A DNA stretch of 64,000 bases. Origin: Chryseobacterium sp. IHB B 17019 (GTDB lineage Bacteria; Bacteroidota; Bacteroidia; Flavobacteriales; Weeksellaceae). Where the stretch lies: positions 2,480,001-2,544,000 of the forward strand of contig NZ_CP013293.1 of assembly GCF_001456155.1 (NCBI RefSeq). Reading direction: 5' to 3'. A model generated the notes under the pieces. It was not told where the DNA came from. It did not search any database and saw nothing but the letters and a program-made list of their open reading frames with translations. Shown in pieces: positions 49,883 through 57,509 of the stretch. The position numbers and the translations under genes are program-made. Each line of letters starts with the position of its first letter. The first letter of the stretch is position 1.

Positions 49883-50095
49883 TTACTTTTTGTTAATAAT
49901 AAATGTTAAAAATATACCAGCCACAACGATTAAAAATATTATAGAAGCCAAAATAAGAGCTCCCAATGCAAAGTAAAATCTCCAATTTTCATCAGTATTC
50001 AAATAAATCAGGTTCTTATTAAATATTAAAATCGTGACTATTAGAATAGCAGATGCTAATGTTACCGAGTTAAATATTAAAAAACGTTTTAACAT
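49883..50095 (-). CDS. Small two-helix membrane protein
   Basis: 70 residues from ATG 50095. Two hydrophobic helices, about 5-27 (FLIFNSVTLASAILIVTILI) and 43-66 (ALGALILASIIFLIVVAGIF), are joined by a short polar loop (NKNLIYLNTDENWRFY), with a Lys-rich end. It starts 11 bp after the stop of the Gly-rich lipoprotein gene and shares its terminator, so the two form one unit. The topology is that of small immunity or accessory membrane proteins, but I do not recognise the family. A longer overlapping open frame extends upstream through the lipoprotein gene in another frame; it is not credible. Confidence 0.72.
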   Translation of the reverse strand: MLKRFLIFNSVTLASAILIVTILIFNKNLIYLNTDENWRFYFALGALILASIIFLIVVAGIFLTFIINKK

Positions 50096-50106
50096 ATTAT
50101 TTATTT

Positions 50107-50865
50107 TTAACAACCAGGTGTTACTAAAGCACCAGTAAGCATTCCTGCCGCTGAACCTAACGAACCTCCTGCCCAACATCCAACAGCTGCACCAACAGCA
50201 GTTCCAACTGGACCAGCTGCGCCACCAATAGCGGCTCCAACACCACCTACAGCTCCACAACCTGTTACTAAACCTGTTGTATGCCCCGCAACCATAGCTG
50301 CTATACATCTCCATTTAAATCTTCCAGTAGTATTAGTGAGATACATGCTTTCAATTCTATCACCCATTTCTACAACTTTCATTTGAAAAACAATACCATT
50401 TAATAATATTGCCTGTTCGTTAGAATCTAAATTTTTATCAATTGTAATATTTTTTTTAATCCCATCAAGGTACTGAATGTAGGAATTTACATCAGTAAAG
50501 TTTTGGTATTGAATAATTTGATTATTATATGATGCAAAAGTTTCTGATACTGTAAAATCTTCCATAGCTGAACCTCCTCCTGGATAACCCAAATCTGCCA
50601 ATTGTTGATTAAAGAAGCTATCAATATTAGAATTGTCAATTTCTTTGTTGCCATATGAAATAAATGTTTTTTCCATAGCAGAAATCATATCGTCAATTAC
50701 TTTTTCATTATAAGTAGCGTTTGGCACTTTTGCTAATTCTTGACCTGATGTTGATTTTAAAGTTTTAACATCTTGAACATTATTGTCAGTCCTCATGTCA
50801 TCACTTCCACAAGAATTCATAATTAAAAGTCCTGAAGTTAACAATAGATACGTAATTTTTTTCAT
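50107..50865 (-). CDS. Lipoprotein with C-terminal Gly/Ala-zipper, Cys-containing domain
   Basis: 252 residues. A lipoprotein signal peptide ends at Cys19 (LLIMNSCGSDD). The middle, about 45-175, is a helical soluble domain (EKVIDDMISAMEKTF, YIQYLDGIKKNITID). The last 70 residues (from about 183) are nearly all Gly/Ala/Val with GxxxG repeats (VGGVGAAIGGAAG, then GTAVGAAVGCWAGG), Cys at 187, 203, 230 and the very last residue 252. This resembles pore-forming class II bacteriocins or glycine-zipper membrane inserts fused to a lipoprotein carrier. The function is unknown. A TATATTTG box is at 50906-50913. Confidence 0.8.
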   Translation of the reverse strand: MKKITYLLLTSGLLIMNSCGSDDMRTDNNVQDVKTLKSTSGQELAKVPNATYNEKVIDDMISAMEKTFISYGNKEIDNSNIDSFFNQQLADLGYPGGGSAMEDFTVSETFASYNNQIIQYQNFTDVNSYIQYLDGIKKNITIDKNLDSNEQAILLNGIVFQMKVVEMGDRIESMYLTNTTGRFKWRCIAAMVAGHTTGLVTGCGAVGGVGAAIGGAAGPVGTAVGAAVGCWAGGSLGSAAGMLTGALVTPGC

Positions 50866-50905
50866 AAGTCGTTTAAATATTTATTAATTCACTATTTATA
50901 GAAAA

Positions 50906-50913
50906 CAAATATA
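50906..50913 (-). promoter_or_regulatory. Minus-7 element TATATTTG for the lipoprotein unit
   Basis: Perfect TAnnTTTG on the minus strand, 40 nt before the ATG at 50865. Confidence 0.5.
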
Positions 50914-51087
50914 AGTATAATTTTTATTGAAATAATATCAAGATCTTAGTTTCCGGATTATAGTAAATTCTACACTTGTGAGGTACGCTGATTTTCCTTT
51001 AAAAAACTTATAAATGTTTTTTCCAAGTTTGTGCTCATATTCTATAAGTGTGCAGATTTTTTTTTCGTTACAATTTTTTAAATAAAA

Positions 51088-51115
51088 AAACGACACTTCT
51101 AAATGAAATGCCGTT
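51088..51115 (-). terminator. Terminator after the DUF2147 gene
   Basis: Hairpin with AACGGCATTTC and GAAGTGTCGTT arms on the minus strand (two G-U pairs), followed by T-rich sequence. Confidence 0.65.
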
Positions 51116-51142
51116 GTATTATTTTAATTTTAATAAATTCGA

Positions 51143-51562
51143 TTAATTAGCTTTCTGCCAAGTCTGCGTTCTTCCAATTAAAGATAAACCGATGTATCCT
51201 CTTACATTCAGGTTATCTCCGCTTTTTGTGATGGTACATTTATACGTTTTTCCTGTTTTAGGATCTGTAATTGTTCCACCGGTAAATTCATTGCCGTCTT
51301 TTTTTAAACCTCTGATAATTTCCATCCCAAGAATAGGCTTGTTTTTTCTGTCGTCTTTACATTCTGTACAGTTCGGGTTGGCCGGTTTTATTAATAACTG
51401 AGAGATTTTTCCGTAGTACTTACCGTCTGACTTTTTATAGATCTCAACAATAGATTTTGCCTGTTTTGTTTCATCATCAATTGTTTTCCATTTTCCTTCA
51501 ATTTGTGCAAAAGACATTACACTGAAAAGTGAAAGTATAAATGTCAATAATAATTTTTTCAT
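51143..51562 (-). CDS. Secreted DUF2147 protein
   Basis: 139 residues: signal peptide (MKKLLLTFILSLFSVMSFAQ), then IEGKWKTIDDETKQAKSIVE, KYYGKISQLLIKPANPNC with a CTECKDDRKNKP insert, GMEIIRGLKKDGNEFTGGTI, and TITKSGDNLNVRGYIGLSLI, closing RTQTWQK. This is the complete DUF2147 beta-barrel-like domain of periplasmic proteins with unknown function. The pair of Cys in NPNCTEC may form a disulfide. Confidence 0.92.
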   Translation of the reverse strand: MKKLLLTFILSLFSVMSFAQIEGKWKTIDDETKQAKSIVEIYKKSDGKYYGKISQLLIKPANPNCTECKDDRKNKPILGMEIIRGLKKDGNEFTGGTITDPKTGKTYKCTITKSGDNLNVRGYIGLSLIGRTQTWQKAN

Positions 51563-51712
51563 ATTCTTTTATTTTTAATTACGATAAAATATTTTTGTTG
51601 TCTAATTACTGTTAAAAATAGAAATTAATTTCAAACAAACAAAAACTTTTATTATCCTAGGCATATATAACAATAGATATACCAAATTTTAGAATTAAAC
51701 ATTTATTAAACA

Positions 51713-53644
51713 CTAATACATTTTCCTGTTGATCACCCTGTTCATATAATCCTGATACCATGCTTTGGCAATCTGCTTCCCTTTTTCTGTTTCGGGATTG
51801 TTTTTTAACTGGTCTGCAATATTTTTTTCGAGGCCGAGATCCGTTTTGTCGAAAATTCCTACTACTTCTTTTCCGTCAAAACGATAAATATAATTTCCAA
51901 TGATGAATTGCTCAACTGTACCGTCAGAATTAGCGATAATCGGTGAATACTGCTTTTCACTCACTAAACTTCTTCCCCAGCTTCTGATCTTTTTATTATA
52001 TCCAATTAAATCTGCCAGTGTTGGGTAGATATCAATCTGTTGGGCAAACTCATTATTTATTCCCTTTAAGTTATATTCAGTATTCGGAGAATATAATATT
52101 AAAGGAACCGCAAAACGATTCATAATCTTTTCATATTCGGAATAATACACTTCATTGGTGTGATCTCCGGTGAATACAAAAATGGTATTATTGAACCAAG
52201 GTTCTTTTTTTGCTGTTTCAAAGTATTTTTTAATCGCATAATCCGTGTATTGCATCGGCTCATGCATTTGATTTTTCCCTTTTTTGAATTTCCCATTGTA
52301 TTTTTCAGGAATTTTAAAAGGGTGATGCGAAGAAGCCGTGAAAACTGTAGCCATAAAAGGTTGGGATTTCCCTGTATTTTTAGCAAAATATTGTAAAAAC
52401 GGTTCATCCCAAATGGCCCACATTCCGTCGAAATCTTTATCGTTGTTATATTCTGTTTTCCCGAAATAATGTTTAAAACCTAAAATATTTCCAAAACCTA
52501 AAAACCCCATCGATCCGTTCGGAGCCCCGTGATAGAAAGAAGTGTCATAACCCATTTCATTACAAATTGAAACAATCGACTGTATTTTCTGATTTGAATA
52601 AGGTGAACTCGTAAATGCATCCGTCAAACTCGGGATTCCGGCCAATACAGAGCTCATCCCGTGGATCGACTGTCGTCCGTTCGCAAAAGTATTCGGGAAA
52701 ATCAAACTTTCATTGGCTAAACTATCGATAAAAGGTGTGTATGAAACATAATCCTTGATATTTTTATCCTTATTAAAAGCTCCGGAATACTCTCTGCTAA
52801 AGGATTCCACGATAAAAATGACAATATTCGGTTTGTTTTCAACCTTCCTGTCGTATATTTTATAAGGCTGAATATTTTCATCAATAAATTTTTCATCAAC
52901 AAAATGAACTTCCTTAAAATTATTCGTATTTAAAGTCCTGAAAAACGAAAATGTGCTATTCAGAACCATATTTCCCTGGGAAGGAAGCTTTACAAAACGG
53001 TTCGCATCCACAAGGTTGATCGGTCTTGTACTGTGCTTAAAATCGCCACGAATTCCACCAACAGCCAAAACCGCCACGATACAAAGTGTAAGAACCGACC
53101 AAATGAAATACGGAACCAATTTTACAGGTTTTTGTTCTGTAACTTTTACTTTTTTATAAAGGAAAACCCAAAACCACATCAACACTACAAACCAGATCAA
53201 AACATAAGGATTTTGCATTATTGAAGCCGTAAAAACCTTGAAGATATTGTTTTCGTGCTGTGCAACCTGAAGCGCTGCGGAAGTCAGTCTCATCTGAGAA
53301 AATTTGAAATACACAATATCCCCGAAATTCATGGCATACGTAATCCCGTTGGTGATAAAATACAGCCAGAAAAGAAACTTTTGGTATCCTTTTTTTGTAT
53401 TAATGATAATCGGAATGATGCTTAACAGGATAAATAGAGCATTTACATATAAAATTGCTGTCGTATCAAACGCAATACCGTGGAATGAAAGGCTGAAATA
53501 ATCTGATATGGATTCAACTTTTATCAATCCCCTATTGAAAAACCAAAACAAAAATCTTGCAATCTGATAGAAAAAATATGCTAAAAAAATCCTGTACAAA
53601 AGTACCAGAACTTCCTGTTTTCTAAATTCTTTAAAAAATTTCAT
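51713..53644 (-). CDS. LTA-synthase-like sulfatase/phosphoglycerol transferase
   Basis: 643 residues from ATG 53644; a TTG at 53650 would add two residues. Five N-terminal membrane helices (residues 1-180) are followed by an extracytoplasmic sulfatase-fold domain starting at PNIVIFIVESFSREYSGAF. The nucleophile region is FANGRQSIHGMSSVLAG, and metal residues appear in FVFTGDHTNEVYY and near SSHHPFKIP. Relatives transfer phosphoglycerol or phosphoethanolamine groups. In a Gram-negative cell a role in envelope glycan or lipid decoration is plausible; the substrate is unknown. Confidence 0.92.
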   Translation of the reverse strand: MKFFKEFRKQEVLVLLYRIFLAYFFYQIARFLFWFFNRGLIKVESISDYFSLSFHGIAFDTTAILYVNALFILLSIIPIIINTKKGYQKFLFWLYFITNGITYAMNFGDIVYFKFSQMRLTSAALQVAQHENNIFKVFTASIMQNPYVLIWFVVLMWFWVFLYKKVKVTEQKPVKLVPYFIWSVLTLCIVAVLAVGGIRGDFKHSTRPINLVDANRFVKLPSQGNMVLNSTFSFFRTLNTNNFKEVHFVDEKFIDENIQPYKIYDRKVENKPNIVIFIVESFSREYSGAFNKDKNIKDYVSYTPFIDSLANESLIFPNTFANGRQSIHGMSSVLAGIPSLTDAFTSSPYSNQKIQSIVSICNEMGYDTSFYHGAPNGSMGFLGFGNILGFKHYFGKTEYNNDKDFDGMWAIWDEPFLQYFAKNTGKSQPFMATVFTASSHHPFKIPEKYNGKFKKGKNQMHEPMQYTDYAIKKYFETAKKEPWFNNTIFVFTGDHTNEVYYSEYEKIMNRFAVPLILYSPNTEYNLKGINNEFAQQIDIYPTLADLIGYNKKIRSWGRSLVSEKQYSPIIANSDGTVEQFIIGNYIYRFDGKEVVGIFDKTDLGLEKNIADQLKNNPETEKGKQIAKAWYQDYMNRVINRKMY

Positions 53645-53670
53645 GCGCAAATTTACACCAAATTCACATA

Positions 53671-53770
53671 AAATTAATGTAACAATTTAGCAATCTGAAA
53701 ATGTAACAACAATTTGTTTTTCGTTAAATTGGGACACTGTTACATTGATAAATTGCTATATTGTTAAATA
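53671..53770. repeat. ATGTAACAATTTAGCAAT micro-repeat with inverted partner
   Basis: ATGTAACAATTTAGCAATCT at 53678-53697, partial ATGTAACAAC at 53701, and an inverted imperfect copy TGTTACATTGATAAATTGC at 53739-53757. It fills the divergent promoter space of the sulfatase and pssA genes. Confidence 0.6.
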
Positions 53771-53778
53771 TATTGTAT

Positions 53779-53786
53779 TAATTTTG
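53779..53786 (+). promoter_or_regulatory. Minus-7 element TAATTTTG, 5 nt from the pssA start
   Basis: Perfect TAnnTTTG; TTG triplets at 53753 and 53761 are candidate minus-33 elements with spacing of 23 and 15 bp, neither ideal. Confidence 0.5.
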
Positions 53787-53791
53787 TGGCT

Positions 53792-54505
53792 ATGAATTTT
53801 ATTAAAAATAATCTTGCCAACGCCATTACATTGGGGAATCTTTTTTCAGGCTGTGTAGGTGCAATTCATCTGATTTTGGGTGATTACCAGACGACTGCGA
53901 TCTGCATTATTCTGTCCTTGATTTTAGATTTTTTTGATGGTTTTGTGGCGAGGGCGTTGAAGTCAAACTCCAACTTGGGAGTCCAGCTTGATTCTTTGGC
54001 TGATATGGTGAGTTTCGGCTTGCTTCCGGGGCTGACTTTATATGCAGCACTGGAACCATTCGGGAACATATTTTTAGGAACTGAACTTCCTTTTGAAATC
54101 AAATATTTAGGATTATTTGTTACGCTTTTCTCTTGTTTAAGACTGGCAATCTTTAATCTTGATGAAGATCAGAAATATTATTTTAAAGGCTTAAATACTC
54201 CATCTAATACAATTTTAATATTCGGATTGTATTATGCCCAGAAAGAAAGTGGAGGTTTTACCTTTTTATTTGAAAATCCATTGTTTTTATTAGTATTCAC
54301 GGCAGTTTGTTCGTGGCTTTTAATTAGTCCTATCAAAATGATTGCGATGAAATTCAAATCAATGAAATTACAGGATAACTATCCCAAACTGGCTTTATTA
54401 ATAGGCTCAGTTATTATTTTGACTATTTTTAAAACCGTCGGAATTCCCATGGTGATTATCTATTATATCTTAATATCAATAATTTTTCAAAAACAACTTA
54501 AATAA
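53792..54505 (+). CDS. pssA: CDP-diacylglycerol--serine O-phosphatidyltransferase
   Basis: 237 residues from ATG 53792 (a GTG six bases upstream overlaps the promoter box). The CDP-alcohol phosphotransferase motif DGxxAR-x8-GxxxDxxxD is complete: FDGFVARALKSNSNLG, then VQLDSLADMVSFG. About eight membrane helices follow. It makes phosphatidylserine, precursor of phosphatidylethanolamine. The start codon is 5 nt from a perfect minus-7 box, consistent with a leaderless mRNA. Confidence 0.94.
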   Translation: MNFIKNNLANAITLGNLFSGCVGAIHLILGDYQTTAICIILSLILDFFDGFVARALKSNSNLGVQLDSLADMVSFGLLPGLTLYAALEPFGNIFLGTELPFEIKYLGLFVTLFSCLRLAIFNLDEDQKYYFKGLNTPSNTILIFGLYYAQKESGGFTFLFENPLFLLVFTAVCSWLLISPIKMIAMKFKSMKLQDNYPKLALLIGSVIILTIFKTVGIPMVIIYYILISIIFQKQLK

Positions 54506-54585
54506 AGTTATAAGTTTTGAGTTATCAGTGATAAGTAATTTAACTGTCGCAATAACTCATAATTCATAACTAATAACTCATATCT
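54505..54585. repeat. ATAACTCATAA-type micro-repeat between pssA and the exonuclease gene
   Basis: GTTATAAGTTTTGAGTTATC followed by inverse ATAACTCATAATTCATAACT and ATAACTCATATC. The last copy merges with a TATCTTAG box 4 nt before the exonuclease ATG. Confidence 0.6.
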
Positions 54586-54592
54586 TAGAAAA

Positions 54593-55357
54593 ATGAATTT
54601 AAAACTACATAAACCGCTCTGTGTATTCGACTTAGAAACTACAGGAACCAATATTGGGAAAGACAGAATTGTAGAAATCTGTATTTTAAAAGTAAATCCG
54701 GATGCTTCAAGAGAAAGCAAAACATGGCGTGTAAATCCTGAAATGCCAATTCCAAAAGAATCCAGTGAAATTCACGGGATTTATGATGAAGATATAAAAG
54801 ATGCTCCAACCTTCAGGGATATTGCTCCAAAAATTATGGAAATGCTTGCGGGAAGTGATTTGGGAGGTTTTAATTCCAACCGTTTTGATGTTCCTTTACT
54901 GGCTGAAGAACTGTTGAGGGTGGGAATTGATTTTGATTTAAGTAAATTCAGATTGGTGGATGCACAGACCATTTACCACAAAAAAGAACCGAGAAATCTC
55001 AGTGCCGCGTATCAGTTCTATTGTGGGAAAACATTGGAAAATGCACACTCTGCAGAAGCTGATGTGATGGCAACCTTTGAAGTTTTGGATGCACAGGTCG
55101 GAAAATATGATGACATTCCGAATGCAATCGGGCCGTTAAGCGAGTTTACTTTCCATAATAAGCATGCTGATCTGGCAGGATTTATTGGGTATAACGAAAA
55201 GCTGGAAGAAGTTTTCAATTTCGGGAAATATAAAGGACAGTGTGTGAAAGTGGTTTTCAAGAAAGATCTAGGCTATTTCGGATGGCTTCAGAATGCGGAA
55301 TTTCCGTTGTATACCAAGAAAGTTTTCACAAAAATACAGCTGTCATGCAGATTTTAA
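54593..55357 (+). CDS. DnaQ-like 3'-5' exonuclease (DEDDh)
   Basis: 254 residues. The DEDDh motifs are Exo I VFDLETTGTNIGKDRIVEIC, Exo II LGGFNSNRFDVPLLAEELL, and Exo III ENAHSAEADVMATFEVL (HxAEAD). The N-terminal half resembles DNA polymerase III epsilon; the C-terminal 80 residues (EFTFHNKHADLAGFIGYNEK, FNFGKYKGQCVKVVFK) resemble the small 'DUF3820-like' putative-quorum exonuclease tail. It probably acts on DNA 3' ends. The next gene begins 2 bp after the stop. Confidence 0.92.
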   Translation: MNLKLHKPLCVFDLETTGTNIGKDRIVEICILKVNPDASRESKTWRVNPEMPIPKESSEIHGIYDEDIKDAPTFRDIAPKIMEMLAGSDLGGFNSNRFDVPLLAEELLRVGIDFDLSKFRLVDAQTIYHKKEPRNLSAAYQFYCGKTLENAHSAEADVMATFEVLDAQVGKYDDIPNAIGPLSEFTFHNKHADLAGFIGYNEKLEEVFNFGKYKGQCVKVVFKKDLGYFGWLQNAEFPLYTKKVFTKIQLSCRF

Positions 55358-55358
55358 T

Positions 55359-55757
55359 ATGAGCGAATTAGTTAAGTTTAAATTTTACGAAACTGCACTT
55401 CAGGCTAACAGGGACAAACAAATCCTTGCTGAAAGCGGTATCAACAGCTTCATTGCCAATGAACAGCTTATCCAGTCGGATTGGTTGCTTTCTCAGGCTG
55501 TTGGCGGAATTCAGCTGCAGGTTTTTGAAGAAGATCTGGAAAAAGCGAATCAGGTGCTGCAGGATTACAAAGAAAATGAAGAATATTCATTGGAGGTAGA
55601 ACATACGATTGAAAATTCTGAGTTTGATTTTGTTTGCCCGAAATGTGGATCCAATCACATCTACAGAGATGATAGTGCGACAAGCTTTTTTGGGGTTTCT
55701 ATTTTGACGAGCCATAAGTTTGTTTGTTATTATTGTGGGAATGATTTTGTGCATTAA
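55359..55757 (+). CDS. DUF2007-domain protein with zinc ribbon
   Basis: 132 residues from ATG 55359 (MSELVKFKFYETALQANRDK); earlier in-frame codons lie inside the exonuclease gene. The DUF2007 core is ALQANRDKQILAESGINSFI, then LLSQAVGGIQLQVFEEDLEK. The C-terminus adds a zinc ribbon, CPKCGSNHIYR and CYYCGNDFVH. DUF2007 binds signal proteins in some bacteria; here function is unknown. It forms a tight pair with the exonuclease (2-bp gap). Confidence 0.9.
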   Translation: MSELVKFKFYETALQANRDKQILAESGINSFIANEQLIQSDWLLSQAVGGIQLQVFEEDLEKANQVLQDYKENEEYSLEVEHTIENSEFDFVCPKCGSNHIYRDDSATSFFGVSILTSHKFVCYYCGNDFVH

Positions 55758-55798
55758 ATAATAAGGACGCAAAGACTAATTATGTTTTTGCGGTAAGA

Positions 55799-55856
55799 AT
55801 TCCCCTCCTTTGGAGGGTGGCGAAAATTCAGAGAATTTTTGACGGGGTGGTTTTCA
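55799..55856. repeat. TCCTTTGGAGGGTGGCGAAAA repeat
   Basis: Sequence runs ATTCCCCTCCTTTGGAGGGT, then GGCGAAAATTCAGAGAATTT, then TTGACGGGGTGG. The inner AAAATTCAGAGAATTTT folds as a small hairpin. This motif is one I associate with repeated intergenic elements in Flavobacteriia; here it sits immediately before the second REP-like element. Confidence 0.6.
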
Positions 55857-55870
55857 ACAGCATTCATTTC

Positions 55871-55945
55871 CTAGCCCCGATTGCAGCGGCATCCTTTTGT
55901 GGAGCGCAGCGAAACAAAAGATATAGCGGAAAGCGGGAAATAGCT
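55871..55945. repeat. REP-like hairpin element, copy 2
   Basis: Reverse orientation to the element at 28974-29088. Outer ends TAGCCCCGATTGCAGCGGC and CGGAAAGCGGGAAATAGCT match that copy's right and left ends. The core hairpin here is short, CTTTTGT (55894-55900) and ACAAAAG (55914-55920), with an inner GCGC-rich loop. Confidence 0.8.
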
Positions 55946-56048
55946 ACAAAAAAAGAATGGAAGCCAGAAGGTGGAGAATGGGAGTTGTTTTGATTGAGAA
56001 TAAATTTATTGAACATTTAAAACTTCAATAAAAATTAAATAAAAAATT

Positions 56049-56654
56049 ATGAAAATAATCTGCATAGGAAGAAATTACAGCGAACATGCGAAAGAATTAG
56101 GAAACGAAATCCCTGAAAAGCCTGTCATTTTTATGAAGCCGGATACAGCCGTTTTGAAGGGGAATGATTTTTATATTCCTGAGTTTTCGGATGATGTGCA
56201 TTATGAATTGGAAGTAGTTGTGAAGATTTCAAAAGGCGGAAAATACATCCAAAAAGAGGTTGTTCACAAACATTATGAGGAGATCGGTCTGGGAATTGAT
56301 TTTACGGCGAGAGATCTTCAGGGTGAGCTGAAATCTAAAGGGTTGCCCTGGGAACTGGCCAAAGGTTTTGACGGTTCGGCGGTAGTAAGCAATTTCTTCA
56401 AAAAAGAGAGCTATAATCTTGATTCCTTGAACTTTTCATTACTAAAAAACAAAGAAAAAGTACAGGACGGAAACACGAAAGATATGATGTATACGATTGA
56501 TGATATCATTGCTTTTGTTTCTCAATATTTCACTTTGCGAGTGGGTGATCTGATTTTCACAGGAACCCCGAAAGGAGTTGGAAAAGTGGAAGAGAATGAT
56601 ATTCTTGAAGCTTACCTTGAGAATGAAAAAATTCTTGATATCCGAATATTATAA
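56049..56654 (+). CDS. Fumarylacetoacetate hydrolase family protein
   Basis: 201 residues. The family pattern is complete: CIGRNYSEHAKELGNEIPEK, PVIFMKPDTAVLKGND, and the metal-binding HYELEVVVKISKGGKYI (Glu-x-Glu), then IGLGIDFTARDLQGELKSKG and LIFTGTPKGVGKVEENDILE. It probably hydrolyses or decarboxylates acylpyruvate-type diketo acids with a divalent metal. Monocistronic. Its upstream region carries the two repeat elements at 55799-55945. Confidence 0.93.
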   Translation: MKIICIGRNYSEHAKELGNEIPEKPVIFMKPDTAVLKGNDFYIPEFSDDVHYELEVVVKISKGGKYIQKEVVHKHYEEIGLGIDFTARDLQGELKSKGLPWELAKGFDGSAVVSNFFKKESYNLDSLNFSLLKNKEKVQDGNTKDMMYTIDDIIAFVSQYFTLRVGDLIFTGTPKGVGKVEENDILEAYLENEKILDIRIL

Positions 56655-56713
56655 GTAATTTAATATAACCTTTGGCATAATTTTCTTATCTTTAAATAAC
56701 AAAATTCAAGGTT

Positions 56714-57151
56714 ATGATAAATATTGTATTACCCGTAGATTTTGGGGACAAAACAGAACAGCTTGTAGACGGAGCAATAAAATTCGCAAAACAAGTAAAT
56801 GGCAAGATTTTCCTGATCCATGTTGCCCCTTCGGATATTGGTTTTGCCATTGGTGATATGGGATTTCAATATTTTCCGGAGGTCGAAGAAAATGAGATCA
56901 GAGAAGAGCTTATTCAGCTTAATAAAATCGAGCAGAGAATTCTTGCTCATGATGTAAATTGTGAACATCTTTTGAAACAAGGTATCGCTAAAGATATTAT
57001 TCTTGAATATGCGAAAGTGAAGCACGCAGATTTCATCGTAATGGGCTCGCACGGAAGAAGCGGAATCTATGATGTTTTTGTAGGAAGCCTGACGAAAGGA
57101 ATCACAAAAGATTCTCACGTTCCGGTGTTGGTGTTGCCGATTCACGACTGA
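56714..57151 (+). CDS. Universal stress protein family
   Basis: 145 residues, single UspA domain: MINIVLPVDFGDKTEQLVDG at the start and the ATP-binding signature GSHGRSGIYDVFVGSLTKGI near residues 115-134. No membrane helix. It senses or binds nucleotides in stress responses by family; the partner is unknown. A terminator shared with the next convergent gene follows. Confidence 0.92.
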   Translation: MINIVLPVDFGDKTEQLVDGAIKFAKQVNGKIFLIHVAPSDIGFAIGDMGFQYFPEVEENEIREELIQLNKIEQRILAHDVNCEHLLKQGIAKDIILEYAKVKHADFIVMGSHGRSGIYDVFVGSLTKGITKDSHVPVLVLPIHD

Positions 57152-57178
57152 TAAAGCCAAATTTTAATCGTTAATAAT

Positions 57179-57219
57179 AAAAAAGCCGACCAAATTAACA
57201 ATTTGATCGGCTTTTTACT
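57179..57219. terminator. Bidirectional terminator after usp
   Basis: Arms AAAAAGCCGACCAAATT and AATTTGATCGGCTTTTT, one mismatch, with T-rich flanks for both genes. Confidence 0.85.
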
Positions 57220-57233
57220 ATATAACCAATTAA

Positions 57234-57467
57234 TTAACCTTCTTTTTTATAGATGTTCGGATCGTAATACGGGTGATTACCCTCCGTTGGAGAATAGTAG
57301 TCTTTATCTTTATCACCTCCCAGCTTAGCCACCAAAACGTAGCACCAGTAAGTGAACAATGCACAGCAAACTATAAACAGAATCCAGTTTAAAACATTAC
57401 CGAAAGCATCAAAGAAACCGAAAGACCATTTGAAAACTTTGCTTAAGAATAGAAAGAAAGACGTCAT
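57234..57467 (-). CDS. Small membrane protein (DUF6341-like)
   Basis: 77 residues with one membrane helix, about 24-46 (VLNWILFIVCCALFTYWCYV), Cys in the helix, and a soluble Tyr/Pro/Asp-rich end (DKDYYSPTEGNHPYYDPNIY). It is divergent from the next gene, 42 bp apart. I recall this pair as the Flavobacteriia families DUF6341 and DUF6427, but the name rests on memory. Function unknown. Confidence 0.75.
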   Translation of the reverse strand: MTSFFLFLSKVFKWSFGFFDAFGNVLNWILFIVCCALFTYWCYVLVAKLGGDKDKDYYSPTEGNHPYYDPNIYKKEG

Positions 57468-57485
57468 TATTTTCCTTTTTTAAAT

Positions 57486-57493
57486 TAACTTTG
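57486..57493 (+). promoter_or_regulatory. Minus-7 element TAACTTTG for the DUF6427-like gene
   Basis: Perfect TAnnTTTG, 16 nt before the ATG at 57510, in a 42-bp divergent gap. Confidence 0.55.
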
Positions 57494-57509
57494 TACAAAT
57501 TTATAAAAA

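Noticed and set aside
50096..50314. Upstream extension of the 70-residue membrane gene into an apparent 143-codon protein
   Set aside because: The extra part is Cys/Trp/Ser/Arg-rich and is a shifted-frame reading of the Gly-rich lipoprotein gene; the ATG at 50095 gives a sensible two-helix protein.
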